From the NCBI GenBank assembly GCA_902489445.1, contig CABTZX010000002.1, positions 1-64,000 of the forward strand: a stretch of 64,000 nucleotides of DNA, given 5' to 3'. This DNA comes from an uncultured Bacteroidales bacterium (GTDB lineage: Bacteria; Bacteroidota; Bacteroidia; Bacteroidales; Porphyromonadaceae). Under the pieces are notes generated by a model. The model was not told the origin of the DNA. It did no database searches and saw nothing but the letters and a program-made list of their open reading frames with translations. How positions within the stretch are numbered: the first letter of the stretch is position 1; each line of letters begins with the position of its first letter. Below, piece by piece: positions 42,568-51,837 of this stretch. The position numbers and the translations under genes were made by a program.

Positions 42568-43212
42568 ATGAAAAAGAGTATCACGGTTGACGAGTTAAAG
42601 AAGCACTTCTTTGACGGGATGACCATTATGGTAGGAGGCTTCCTCAATAATGCCTCACCGGCACATATTATTGATGCCATTATCGAAAGCGGAGTGAAAG
42701 ATATTACGCTGATAGCGAACGACACCTCCTATCCGGACAGAGGCTGTGGCCGACTGATCGAAAAGAAGCTGGTCAAGAAGCTCATTGCTTCCCACATCGG
42801 GACCAACCCGCTGACGGGTCAACAGATGAACGAAGGAACGTTGGAAGTAGAATTTTCGCCACAGGGCACGTTAGCGGAACGCATTAGAGCAGCAGGTGCC
42901 GGATTGGGCGGCGTACTTACCCGCACCGGTTTAGCTACGGATGTGGAAAAAGGCAAAGAAAAGATTACTGTAGACGGCAAGGAGTATCTTTTGGAAAAAC
43001 CGCTGCACGCAGACTTCGCTTTCCTTCAGGCTCAAGAAGGAGACGAAATGGGCAACTTGGTTTTCAAGGGAACGGCTCAGAACTTTCAGCCTTTGATGGC
43101 AATGGCAGCCGATAAAGTGGCAGTGGAAATAGAACATTTAGTTCCGGCGGGTAAAATAGCTCCCGAAGCAGTACATGTTCCCTCAATATTAGTTACTTGG
43201 ATCGTAAAATAA
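42568..43212 (+). CDS. atoD: Butyrate/acetoacetate CoA-transferase subunit A, 214 aa
   Basis: Alpha subunit of a class I CoA-transferase. The GGF loop (MVGGFLNNASPAHIIDAI), SHIGTN, GTLAERIRAAGAGLGGVLT and the C-terminal VEIEHLVPAGKI are typical. It would pass CoA from butyryl-CoA to acetoacetate (or acetate), releasing butyrate. The beta subunit is not adjacent but lies 8.6 kb downstream at 51838, within the same operon. First gene of the operon, 2 bases before kal. Confidence 0.92.
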   Translation: MKKSITVDELKKHFFDGMTIMVGGFLNNASPAHIIDAIIESGVKDITLIANDTSYPDRGCGRLIEKKLVKKLIASHIGTNPLTGQQMNEGTLEVEFSPQGTLAERIRAAGAGLGGVLTRTGLATDVEKGKEKITVDGKEYLLEKPLHADFAFLQAQEGDEMGNLVFKGTAQNFQPLMAMAADKVAVEIEHLVPAGKIAPEAVHVPSILVTWIVK

Positions 43213-43214
43213 GT

Positions 43215-43610
43215 ATGGCAAATGCAAAATCAATGATCCGCTTAAGAATGTCGCAAGCGGATGCGCACTACGGAGGTAATTTGGTAGATGGAGCACGTAT
43301 GCTCCAGTTGTTTGGTGACGTGGCTACCGAGCTACTCATTATTCAGGATGGAGACGAAGGTCTTTTCTGCGCCTATGATTCCGTAGAATTTCTGGCTCCC
43401 GTATTTTCGGGCGATTATATCGAAGCGGTAGGCGAAATCACACACGTAGGTAATAGTTCTCGTAAAATGACCTTCGAAGCATGTAAGGTTATTGCTCCGC
43501 GTACGGATATAAGCGCTTCTGCTGCCGATGTACTGGCGGAACCCATCGTAGTATGCCGGGCAACCGGAACTTGCGTTGTGCCTAAGAAGTGTCAGCGTAA
43601 GAACGCATAA
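43215..43610 (+). CDS. kal: 3-aminobutyryl-CoA ammonia-lyase, 131 aa
   Basis: Hot-dog-fold enzyme that removes ammonia from L-3-aminobutyryl-CoA, giving crotonyl-CoA. The N-terminus MIRLRMSQADAHYGGNLVDGA and FLAPVFSGDYIEAVGEITHVG match this family. The ATG at 43215 (two bases after atoD) was chosen over a TTG inside atoD. Context with kce and kdd makes the assignment firm. Confidence 0.93.
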   Translation: MANAKSMIRLRMSQADAHYGGNLVDGARMLQLFGDVATELLIIQDGDEGLFCAYDSVEFLAPVFSGDYIEAVGEITHVGNSSRKMTFEACKVIAPRTDISASAADVLAEPIVVCRATGTCVVPKKCQRKNA

Positions 43611-43663
43611 ACGAGCGTTATACCACAACGCATTATACTTATTGTAAAAAGAGATCGACGTAA

Positions 43664-44497
43664 ATGGAAAAACTGATTATCACGGCTGCTATATGTGGCG
43701 CGGAAGTGACTAAGGAGCAGAATCCTGCTGTCCCCTACACCGTTAAAGAGATGGTGCGCGAAGCGAAATCGGCTTACGATGCAGGCGCTGCCGTAATACA
43801 TGTACATGTACGTGAAGATGATGGCACCCCTACTCAGAGCAAAAAACGCTTCAAAGAGGTATTGGATGCTATATACAAGGAAATTCCCGATGTTTTGGTA
43901 ATTCCCTCCACGGGTGGTGCTGTGGGGATGAGCGCAGAAGAACGCTTGCAGCCTACAGATTTATTCCCCGAAATGGCAACTTTGGATTGCGGCACTTGCA
44001 ACTTTGGTGATGATGTTTTTGAAAACACCATACCTATGATGCGGGAATTCGGGAAACGTATGTTGGAAAACAACATCAAACCTGAATACGAATGCTTTGA
44101 AATGGGGCATTTGGATACCATTCTTCGCTTGGCACAAAAGGGACAGGTCCCCGGCGCACCAATGCAGTTCAATTTCGTTTTGGGTGTGTTTGGCTGTACC
44201 CCTGCCACCGGTGAAAATCTTGCTTGGTTGGTACGCAACATACCGGAAGGCTCAACTTGGACCGCAACCGGTATCGGTAGATATCAGTTCCCGCTCGCTA
44301 TGGCGGCTATTCCTATGGGCGGTAACGTACGCGTGGGATTTGAAGATAATCTGTATCTATCCAAAGGCGTGCTTGCCAAATCCAACGGCGAATTAGTGGA
44401 AAAGGTGGTTCGCCTTTCAAGAGAACTTGGTCGCGAAATAGCCTCACCGGCAGAAGCACGGCGCATACTTTCGCTCCCCGAAAAGCATATCATTTAA
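43664..44497 (+). CDS. kce: 3-keto-5-aminohexanoate cleavage enzyme, 277 aa
   Basis: Zinc-dependent enzyme of the BKACE (DUF849) family. It condenses 5-amino-3-oxohexanoate with acetyl-CoA and releases acetoacetate and 3-aminobutyryl-CoA. The zinc ligands are seen in AAVIHVHVRED, followed by STGGAVGM, and the C-terminal GNVRVGFEDNLYL with the third ligand Glu. Length is standard. Confidence 0.94.
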   Translation: MEKLIITAAICGAEVTKEQNPAVPYTVKEMVREAKSAYDAGAAVIHVHVREDDGTPTQSKKRFKEVLDAIYKEIPDVLVIPSTGGAVGMSAEERLQPTDLFPEMATLDCGTCNFGDDVFENTIPMMREFGKRMLENNIKPEYECFEMGHLDTILRLAQKGQVPGAPMQFNFVLGVFGCTPATGENLAWLVRNIPEGSTWTATGIGRYQFPLAMAAIPMGGNVRVGFEDNLYLSKGVLAKSNGELVEKVVRLSRELGREIASPAEARRILSLPEKHII

Positions 44498-44538
44498 AAG
44501 AAAAACAAACATACAATTCAGCTAAGAAGTATATACTT

Positions 44539-45582
44539 ATGCAAGAGAAAGGTAATAAGTACGGCACACATCGCGTACTCGAACCCAAAGGGGTTCTTCC
44601 TCAGCCTGCCAAAAGGGTAGACAACAATATGGACAAAATCTACGACAATGAAATTCTCATTGACGTACAGACCCTTAACATCGACTCGGCTAGCTTTACG
44701 CAAATACAGGAACAAGCCGGTGGCGATAAGGAAAAGATTGCTCAAATTATGCTTGACATCGTAGCCAAACAGGGCAAACACCGTAATCCTGTAACCGGTT
44801 CGGGTGGTATGCTCTTGGGTACGGTTGAAAAGATAGGTGACGCATTAAAGGGGAAAATTGATCTGAAGGAAGGCGATAAAATTGCCACTTTGGTTTCTCT
44901 TTCACTCACCCCGCTCCGTATTGACAAGATAAAAGAAATTCGCGCCGATGTGGACCAGGTGGATATCGATGGTAAGGCTATTCTTTTCGAAAGCGGTATC
45001 TACGCTAAGATTCCCTCCGATTTGCCTGAAAAGCTGGCTCTATCCGCATTGGACGTAGCCGGAGCTCCCGCACAAACTGCTAAGCTTGTAAAGCCGGGCG
45101 ATACGGTGCTGATTATTGGTGCCGGTGGTAAAAGCGGTATGCTATGCTGCTACGAAGCCAAAAAGAGAGCCGGTGTAACCGGTAAGGTAATTGGGCTGTG
45201 CCACTCTCAACGTAGTACGGACAGAATGAAGAAGTTGGGCTTCTGCGATTACGTATTCTCCGCCGATGCTACTCAGCCTGTACCTGTTATGGAAGAAATA
45301 AGCAAGCTGACTAATGGCGAAATGTGTGATGTAACCATCAACAACGTCAATATTACCGATACGGAAATGACCAGCATTCTTTGCACGAAGAATACGGGTG
45401 TTGTTTACTTCTTCTCTATGGCCACTTCCTTTACTAAAGCCGCTTTGGGAGCCGAAGGGGTTGGTAGCGACGTAACGATGATTATCGGTAACGGTTATAC
45501 TAAGGGACACGCAGAAATTACCCTTCAGGAACTGAGGGAATCAAAAGCTCTGCGTGACATTTTTACCGAACTATATGCATAA
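44539..45582 (+). CDS. kdd: L-erythro-3,5-diaminohexanoate dehydrogenase, 347 aa
   Basis: Oxidatively deaminates 3,5-diaminohexanoate to 5-amino-3-oxohexanoate with NAD. The Rossmann motif is TVLIIGAGGKSGMLCCYEA, with the preceding catalytic half rich in Gly/Lys (GSGGMLLGTVEKIG). N-terminal GTHRVLEPKGVLPQPA is conserved in the family. Its ATG is immediately preceded by the palindrome AAGTATATACTT (44527-44538), which resembles the 22-bp repeat core. Followed by a strong hairpin before kamA. Confidence 0.94.
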   Translation: MQEKGNKYGTHRVLEPKGVLPQPAKRVDNNMDKIYDNEILIDVQTLNIDSASFTQIQEQAGGDKEKIAQIMLDIVAKQGKHRNPVTGSGGMLLGTVEKIGDALKGKIDLKEGDKIATLVSLSLTPLRIDKIKEIRADVDQVDIDGKAILFESGIYAKIPSDLPEKLALSALDVAGAPAQTAKLVKPGDTVLIIGAGGKSGMLCCYEAKKRAGVTGKVIGLCHSQRSTDRMKKLGFCDYVFSADATQPVPVMEEISKLTNGEMCDVTINNVNITDTEMTSILCTKNTGVVYFFSMATSFTKAALGAEGVGSDVTMIIGNGYTKGHAEITLQELRESKALRDIFTELYA

Positions 45583-45617
45583 ATATAGTTTGGCAAGATA
45601 ATTGCATTAAGGAGTAC

Positions 45618-45658
45618 GAGGGAGAGGAGGTCCGGTAAATTAAATCCTCTTCTCCCTC
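45618..45658 (+). terminator. Hairpin between kdd and kamA (attenuator or partial terminator)
   Basis: GAGGGAGAGGAGG (45618-45630) faces CCTCTTCTCCCTC (45646-45658) with one mismatch over 13 bp. It is not followed by a U-tract (TACCTCAAG), so it may process or stabilise mRNA rather than terminate. Confidence 0.5.
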
Positions 45659-45720
45659 TACCTCAAGATACCGCTACATGCAGTATCACGTGCATTTGTC
45701 CTAAAAAAGGTTGGAAAGAA

Positions 45721-46995
45721 ATGACAGAAAGCAGAAGAAAGTACTATTTTCCTGATGTCAGTGATGAAGATTGGAATGACTGGCATTGGCAAGTACGAAA
45801 TCGAATAGAGACATTAGAGCAGCTAAAAGCTCTTGTGAAACTGACCCCTGAGGAAGAAGAGGGTGTAAGCGAATCCCTTAAAACAATACGGATGGCTATC
45901 ACACCGTATTATTTGAGTTTGATAAACCCAGACGATCCTCATGATCCGGTCAGAATGCAGTCAATACCTACGGCAAACGAACTTAATGTGGCTCCTGAGG
46001 ATCAGCTAGATCCTTTGAGCGAAGACGAAGATTCGCCCGTGCCGGGATTGACCCATCGATATCCGGATAGAGTGCTTTTCCTTATTACGGATATGTGTTC
46101 CATGTATTGCCGTCACTGCACGCGTCGTCGTTTTGCAGGGCAGAAGGATGCCTCCTCGCCTCGCGAACGCATCGACAAAGCAATTGAATACATTGAACGT
46201 ACCCCCGAGGTGCGCGATGTATTGCTTTCCGGTGGTGATGCTCTAATGGTTCCGGATAGTACGTTGGAATATATCTTTCAGAGGCTGAGAGCCATTCCGC
46301 ACGTTGAAATCATTCGTATTGGTAGCCGCACTCCGGTTGTAATGCCCCAGCGAATTACGCCTGAATTGGTGAATATGATTAAAAAGTATCATCCGGTTTG
46401 GCTTAATACGCACTTTAATCATCCAAACGAAATCACCGCTGAATCAAAGGCGGCTTGTGAACGTATGGCTGATGCCGGCATTCCTTTGGGTAATCAATCT
46501 GTTCTGTTGCGCGGGATCAACGATTGTTCGCACATCATGATGCGTCTGGTGCATGAGTTGGTTAAGATGCGTGTGCGTCCGTATTACATTTATGTATGCG
46601 ACCTATCACGCGGTATTAGCCATTTCCGCACTCCGGTATCAAAGGGGATTGAGATTATCGAAAATCTTCGCGGACATACATCTGGCTTTGCCGTGCCTAC
46701 TTTTGTGGTAGACGCGCCAGGAGGCGGTGGTAAAATACCCGTAATGCCACAGTACGTTATATCGCAAAGTGACCATCGTGTAGTGCTTCGTAATTACGAG
46801 GGCGTTATCACGACCTATACCGAGCCGCATAATTACGTTTCGGAGTGTCATTGCCCGGATTGTGAAAAGGAACGTGCCGATGGTGTAGCTGCTCTTTTGG
46901 CAGGTAAACAATTGGCATTGGAACCGCAAAACCTTTCGCGTCACGAACGTAACCGCAAGCGCCGCGAAATGATGGAAAAGAAGCAAGAAAAGTAA
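45721..46995 (+). CDS. kamA: L-lysine 2,3-aminomutase, 424 aa
   Basis: Radical-SAM, PLP-dependent enzyme converting L-lysine to L-beta-lysine. The iron-sulfur cluster motif is Cys126-x3-Cys130-x2-Cys133 (CSMYCRHC). The PLP lysine lies in the DAPGGGGKIPV region, and C-terminal zinc ligands are in CHCPDC (Cys376, 378, 381). Length agrees with clostridial KamA. It opens the second half of the operon: kamA, two ATPases, kamD, kamE. Confidence 0.96.
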   Translation: MTESRRKYYFPDVSDEDWNDWHWQVRNRIETLEQLKALVKLTPEEEEGVSESLKTIRMAITPYYLSLINPDDPHDPVRMQSIPTANELNVAPEDQLDPLSEDEDSPVPGLTHRYPDRVLFLITDMCSMYCRHCTRRRFAGQKDASSPRERIDKAIEYIERTPEVRDVLLSGGDALMVPDSTLEYIFQRLRAIPHVEIIRIGSRTPVVMPQRITPELVNMIKKYHPVWLNTHFNHPNEITAESKAACERMADAGIPLGNQSVLLRGINDCSHIMMRLVHELVKMRVRPYYIYVCDLSRGISHFRTPVSKGIEIIENLRGHTSGFAVPTFVVDAPGGGGKIPVMPQYVISQSDHRVVLRNYEGVITTYTEPHNYVSECHCPDCEKERADGVAALLAGKQLALEPQNLSRHERNRKRREMMEKKQEK

Positions 46996-47007
46996 AGTAT
47001 CGTATAG

Positions 47008-48015
47008 ATGCCTTTTGTATCGGACATAGCAAAGCTAAGTAGCTTGGCAATTGTCGGGATGGCAAAGAATACCGGCAAGACGGAGACACTGAATTATGTG
47101 CTCTCCCGTCTTGCTGAGTATCCTAAGCTATCGGTTGCTTTAACCTCAATAGGCATAGACGGAGAAAGGCGGGATCAGGTAACTCAAACAGATAAGCCTG
47201 AAATAACGCTCCGGCCCGGTATGCTCTTTGTAACTGCAGAGAAATTTTACCTGACCAAACGAGTGCCTGCCGAAATTCTTGATATAGATTACCGCTATTC
47301 CACGCCCATAGGAAGAGCTATCTACGCAAGGGCACGCGGAACCGGTAAAATACTGATAGCTGGGCCGTCCACAACGGGTGGGCTACGCTATTTAATACAG
47401 AAAATGGGGGCTTATGGGGTAGATCTAACCATTATAGATGGTGCATTGGCGCGACTGAGCCTTGCCTCCCCTAGTGTAGCGGAAGGAGTGGTTTTGGCTA
47501 CCGGTGCCGCATACTCGGCACAGCCGGATAAACTTATCAGAAGCACAAAAGCGCTTTATCGGCTAATCAACCTCGAAGAATACACGCTCCCGGAAGAAAT
47601 TGATCCCGACTTTAATGGGGTTTGGTATTTCAATCCACAAGAGGGTTGGTCTGCTTTGGATACTTCTTCCGCCCTATTGGGAGAAACGTGGGAAAATGCG
47701 GAGTGGCTACGCAATACCGAGGAGGTATATATCTCCGGTGTGGTTACTGACCGTATAATGAACAAACTGAAAACGATTAAGAGTTTGCGCAGGTTAATAG
47801 CAAAAGATTTCTCGCATATCTTTGCTTCTCCCCTTTGCGTAAGTACCTTTATCGATTCAGGTAGAGAGCTTTCCGTACGGTATGCCACTAAGTTAGTTGC
47901 CGTTACGTTTAATCCGCTTGCCCCAACGGGTTATCGGCTCAATTCAAAAGAAATGTGTGCTCGCTTGGGTGATGCATTAGGGGTTCCGGTGTATGATGTA
48001 AAACAAATTGCTTAG
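47008..48015 (+). CDS. P-loop protein of the lysine aminomutase cluster (KamB-like), 335 aa
   Basis: A single P-loop is seen at residues 17-25, GMAKNTGKT, close to the N-terminus, in the style of SIMIBI-class (MobB/CobW-like) NTPases. The rest has no motif I can name, though RPGMLFVTAEKFYL, AGPSTTGGLRYLI and IDGALARLSLA suggest further nucleotide or substrate loops. It sits between kamA and a MutS-like ATPase, 6 bases before the latter. This gene pair accompanies kamDE in other lysine fermenters and has been called kamB/kamC; I am not sure which label belongs to which. Likely role: ATP-dependent maintenance of the B12 enzyme (inference). Confidence 0.7.
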   Translation: MPFVSDIAKLSSLAIVGMAKNTGKTETLNYVLSRLAEYPKLSVALTSIGIDGERRDQVTQTDKPEITLRPGMLFVTAEKFYLTKRVPAEILDIDYRYSTPIGRAIYARARGTGKILIAGPSTTGGLRYLIQKMGAYGVDLTIIDGALARLSLASPSVAEGVVLATGAAYSAQPDKLIRSTKALYRLINLEEYTLPEEIDPDFNGVWYFNPQEGWSALDTSSALLGETWENAEWLRNTEEVYISGVVTDRIMNKLKTIKSLRRLIAKDFSHIFASPLCVSTFIDSGRELSVRYATKLVAVTFNPLAPTGYRLNSKEMCARLGDALGVPVYDVKQIA

Positions 48016-48021
48016 TGTACC

Positions 48022-49416
48022 ATGAAAAAATTCAGCGATACGATTAAGTGGTTTTCTCCTCTGCGTTTTGTAGCGGATTCACTCGAGTTATCCTCGTCAC
48101 CGGGGCGCGCTATGCTGTATAACCAAGAGTGGATTACCTCCGCCAAGGATATAGAATGCATTTTGGATACTACGGAGCGGATTGTTGGCTATTTTGCCAA
48201 TCCGGAAGCGAGCAAGGCACTTGAAGAAATTGCGTATCTGCTGAGGGATCTGCATCCAATTTGGGCGTCTATTGGACTACTGGATGATCCTAATTCCTCG
48301 GCGAGCGATGTGGATCTCTTTGAATTAAAGAACATATCGCTTATCGAAAGGAAAGTATCCCGTATCCTTACCCAAAACGAAATAAAGATTGTGGATATCG
48401 ATTCGTTGGAAGAAGTATTGCACATCTTAGATATTGAAGGTGAAGAGCTTCCAGGATTTTATCTTTCCGATAAGTATAGCACGGAGTTAGCACGGCTTCG
48501 GAAAGCGCAAGAAGCAGCTCCCAACGAAGAGGAACGAGAAAAACTTGCATTACTAGTAGCTCGTGAAGAGGATAAAGTACGTCACGCACTAACGGAACAG
48601 CTCCGTCCTCATGGAATTTCACTAACGCATGCACTGAATGCACTGGCAGAGACGGATTTGTTTATAGCTAAAGCACATTGGGCAATAGCCAACGAAGCCA
48701 TACGTCCCCAAGTTCAAGAGAGTGGCACAAGCTCTCTGGAGAATCTAATAAATCCGGAAGTTCGCAGTTTTCTGTCACTCAAGGGAGTTGACTTCCAGCC
48801 GGTTAGTATCGACTTTGGTTCGTATCCAACAATTATCACGGGTGCCAATATGGCGGGTAAGAGTGTATTGCTTCATTCTATCGCATTAGCCCAAATGTTA
48901 CTTCAGTATGGTTTCTTCATTTTGGCTAGCAAAGCGGTTCTCACTTTGGTGAAGGAGGTAATGGTATCTATGGACGATGCATCCGACCAATCAAAGGGCT
49001 TGTCCAGCTTTGGTGGCGAGATGTTGCGTTTGAGCGATATGGCGCTTGAGGCGAAAAAAGGAGAACCTCTGCTGTTACTCATTGACGAAGCTGCACGCAC
49101 TACTAATCCGCGCGAAGGGCGTGCCATTGTTGAAGCTATGGTGGCTCTCTTTGCAAAATACAATACTTGTGCAATAATTACTACGCACTACAGCAATATA
49201 CGCGGAGAAGCAAAAAGATTACGTGTCAAAGGATTTATTGAAGAACGACTGCAGAAACCTTTGGAAATAGTCAAACTCAATAGTTACATCGATTATAGTT
49301 TGGTAGAAGAAGCTGAAGGCAGTACCCCTCATGAAGCATTGCGAATAGCCGAAATTTTGGGTGTAGATGAAGAGTTATTAATCAATTGTAGACATTACTT
49401 AGAAAAAGAGATATAA
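48022..49416 (+). CDS. MutS-like ATPase of the lysine aminomutase cluster (KamC-like), 464 aa
   Basis: The C-terminal half is a MutS-family ABC-type ATPase: Walker A GANMAGKS (Lys280), a Q/D-rich loop DDASDQSKGLSSFGGEM like the MutS signature, Walker B LLLLIDEAA (Asp355-Glu356) and TTHYS. The N-terminal half (1-265) is helical with lever/clamp character but lacks the MutS mismatch-binding domain. Its place directly before kamD argues against DNA repair; the known ATP-dependent reactivation of lysine 5,6-aminomutase is the attractive alternative. Codon use looks like its neighbours. Confidence 0.8.
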   Translation: MKKFSDTIKWFSPLRFVADSLELSSSPGRAMLYNQEWITSAKDIECILDTTERIVGYFANPEASKALEEIAYLLRDLHPIWASIGLLDDPNSSASDVDLFELKNISLIERKVSRILTQNEIKIVDIDSLEEVLHILDIEGEELPGFYLSDKYSTELARLRKAQEAAPNEEEREKLALLVAREEDKVRHALTEQLRPHGISLTHALNALAETDLFIAKAHWAIANEAIRPQVQESGTSSLENLINPEVRSFLSLKGVDFQPVSIDFGSYPTIITGANMAGKSVLLHSIALAQMLLQYGFFILASKAVLTLVKEVMVSMDDASDQSKGLSSFGGEMLRLSDMALEAKKGEPLLLLIDEAARTTNPREGRAIVEAMVALFAKYNTCAIITTHYSNIRGEAKRLRVKGFIEERLQKPLEIVKLNSYIDYSLVEEAEGSTPHEALRIAEILGVDEELLINCRHYLEKEI

Positions 49417-49421
49417 GTTAA

Positions 49422-50996
49422 ATGGAGGAAAGTAAAGTAGGGATAGACTTCGCTAAGGTTGAGGAGGCACGCAGTGCTTCTTTGGCGATAGCCGAAGAGG
49501 TCCAAGAGTTTGTAGATGCACATACAACAGTTGCGGTAGAGCGTACGCTTTGTCGCTTTTTGGGTATAGACGGCATCGATAGCAACGGAGTACCTCTGCC
49601 TAACGTTTTGGTTAACTTCTTAAAAGAGAACGGCATGCTCTCTAACGGAGCACTCTTTTATATAGCCAATGCAATGAAGGCAACAGGAAAAACGCCTCAG
49701 GATATTGCGGAGTTAGTAGAGGAGGGTAAGATTGACTTAAGGAGTTTCCCCGCCCTAACAGAAAAGGAAATAGAATCCGTGCTGAAGCCTTATATAGATG
49801 CCGGCATGAAGCGGATTTTGGACCGAAGAAAACATAGAGAAGAGTTCATCAAAAACGTAGGTGAAGGGCCACAGCCCTATCTTTACGTTATTGTAGCAAC
49901 CGGTAATATATACGAGGACGTGATACAGGCTCAAGCTGCCGCACGTCAAGGTGCAGATATTATAGCCGTAATCCGAACAACGGGGCAAAGTTTGCTTGAC
50001 TATGTTCCCTTCGGTGCTACCACCGAAGGATTCGGAGGAACCTATGCTACTCAGGAAAACTTCCGTATTATGCGTAAGGCTCTTGATGAGGTGGGCAACG
50101 AAGTGGGGCGTTATATCCGTCTTTGTAACTACTGTTCCGGTCTCTGCATGCCTGAAATTGCTATTATGGGTGCTTTCGAGGGTTTGGACGTGATGTTGAA
50201 TGACGCTCTGTATGGGATTCTTTTCCGTGATATCAACATGCAACGTACATTGGTAGACCAATATATGAGCCGTACCATCAATGCGTTTGCGGGAGTTATC
50301 ATCAATACCGGAGAAGATAATTACCTTACTACAGCCGATGCAGTTGAAGAAGCTCACACGGTGCTTGCCAGTGATTTTATCAATGAGCAACTTGCCCTCA
50401 AGGCCGGTTTGCCTGAGGAACAGATGGGCCTGGGGCATGCATTTGAAATGGATCCGATGCTTGAAAACGGTTTCCTCTATGAGTTAGCGCAAGCTACCAT
50501 GACTCGCGAGATATTCCCTAAGGCAACCCTCAAGTATATGCCTCCAACAAAATTTATGACCGGAAATATATTCCGGGGACATATTCAGGATGCTCTTTTT
50601 AATATTATCGGCATTTGGACCCATCAGGGAATACAGCTTTTAGGTATGCCTACTGAAGCTATCCATACGCCCTTTATGAGCGACAGGTACCTTTCCATTG
50701 AAAATGCTCGTTATATTTTCAACAATATGCGCTCCATTGGTGAGGAAGTTTGCTTCAAAAAAGATGGTCTCGTACAGCAAAGAGCCAGATTAGTACTGGA
50801 TAAAACAATCGTTTTATTGAACGAAATTAGAGGTGAAGGGCTTTTCTCTGCGCTTTCTAAGGGGATCTTTGCAGATATCAAACGCCCGATTGACGGTGGC
50901 AAGGGACTTTCAGGAGTAACCAAGAAGGGAGATCGGTACTATAACCCCATTATTGACTTAATGCACAACTTTAAACGGGAGGAAGCAACAGTATGA
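49422..50996 (+). CDS. kamD: Lysine 5,6-aminomutase alpha subunit, 524 aa
   Basis: Large, TIM-barrel subunit of the adenosylcobalamin- and PLP-dependent enzyme that moves the terminal amino group of beta-lysine (or D-lysine). Motifs such as VIRTTGQSLLDYVPFGATTEG, NYCSGLCMPEIA and the C-terminal GISGVTKKG-like region (LSGVTKKGDRYY) are family hallmarks. It overlaps kamE by 4 bases (ATGA), ensuring balanced synthesis. Confidence 0.96.
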   Translation: MEESKVGIDFAKVEEARSASLAIAEEVQEFVDAHTTVAVERTLCRFLGIDGIDSNGVPLPNVLVNFLKENGMLSNGALFYIANAMKATGKTPQDIAELVEEGKIDLRSFPALTEKEIESVLKPYIDAGMKRILDRRKHREEFIKNVGEGPQPYLYVIVATGNIYEDVIQAQAAARQGADIIAVIRTTGQSLLDYVPFGATTEGFGGTYATQENFRIMRKALDEVGNEVGRYIRLCNYCSGLCMPEIAIMGAFEGLDVMLNDALYGILFRDINMQRTLVDQYMSRTINAFAGVIINTGEDNYLTTADAVEEAHTVLASDFINEQLALKAGLPEEQMGLGHAFEMDPMLENGFLYELAQATMTREIFPKATLKYMPPTKFMTGNIFRGHIQDALFNIIGIWTHQGIQLLGMPTEAIHTPFMSDRYLSIENARYIFNNMRSIGEEVCFKKDGLVQQRARLVLDKTIVLLNEIRGEGLFSALSKGIFADIKRPIDGGKGLSGVTKKGDRYYNPIIDLMHNFKREEATV

Positions 50997-51799
50997 GCGG
51001 TGGACTATACTCCATGGAGGAGAAGGACTTTGACCAGACGTTAGATTTAACGAAGGTCAAGCCCTACGGAGATACAATGAATGATGGGAAGGTGCAACTA
51101 AGCTTTACGTTGCCCGTAGTTCCCGGTCCTGAAGCAGAGGAAGCAGCCAAGCTGTTGCTGAAAGAGATGGGTTTTACCAATCCTATGGTTGTTTTCTCAA
51201 AGGAATTGACCAAGGGATTTACTTTCTTCAATTGCTACGGGAATAGTACCCATACAGTCAATTATGCCAACATATATGTTCCAAAGGTAGAATCTACCAC
51301 TTGGAGCATGGCAGAAACAGACGAATTTATACAGACTCATATCGGTCGACCACTTCGTGTAATCGGAGCTAGTACCGGCACGGATGCCCATACTGTGGGC
51401 ATTGATGCCATTATGAACATGAAAGGATTTGCGGGTCATTATGGCTTGGAACGCTATGATATGATTGACGCGCTTAATCTCGGTAGCCAGGTTCCTAATG
51501 AAGAATTCATAGCAAAGGCATTGGAATATAAAGCTGATGTGATGCTCGTGTCACAAACTGTAACTCAAAAAGATGTACACATTAAGAATCTTACTGAGTT
51601 GGTTGAACTGATGGAAGCAGAAGGAATACGTGATAAAATGATTCTCTGTTGCGGTGGACCGCGTATCACACATGAGTTGGCTAAAGAACTTGGCTATGAT
51701 GCCGGGTTTGGCGCTAATACTTTTGCCGATGATGTTGCTTCCTATGTCGCTCAGGAATTTGACCGACGCAAACAAGCTGAGCTGGGAAACAAGCAATAA
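50993..51799 (+). CDS. kamE: Lysine 5,6-aminomutase beta subunit, 268 aa
   Basis: Small subunit with the Rossmann cobalamin-binding domain. The base-off motif DAHTVG gives His133 as the cobalt ligand, and Lys144 (in NMKGFAG) is the PLP-linking lysine; both match the numbering published for the P. gingivalis and C. sticklandii enzymes as I recall it. The N-terminal segment (1-80) is the dimerisation arm. Translationally coupled to kamD. Confidence 0.96.
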   Translation: MSGGLYSMEEKDFDQTLDLTKVKPYGDTMNDGKVQLSFTLPVVPGPEAEEAAKLLLKEMGFTNPMVVFSKELTKGFTFFNCYGNSTHTVNYANIYVPKVESTTWSMAETDEFIQTHIGRPLRVIGASTGTDAHTVGIDAIMNMKGFAGHYGLERYDMIDALNLGSQVPNEEFIAKALEYKADVMLVSQTVTQKDVHIKNLTELVELMEAEGIRDKMILCCGGPRITHELAKELGYDAGFGANTFADDVASYVAQEFDRRKQAELGNKQ

Positions 51800-51837
51800 C
51801 CAAAGGATAAAAACTAGACAGAATACAAATATACGCC

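Noticed and set aside
48022..49416. MutS-like gene as a DNA mismatch-repair protein
   Set aside because: It lacks the N-terminal mismatch-recognition domain and lies inside the lysine operon directly before kamD.
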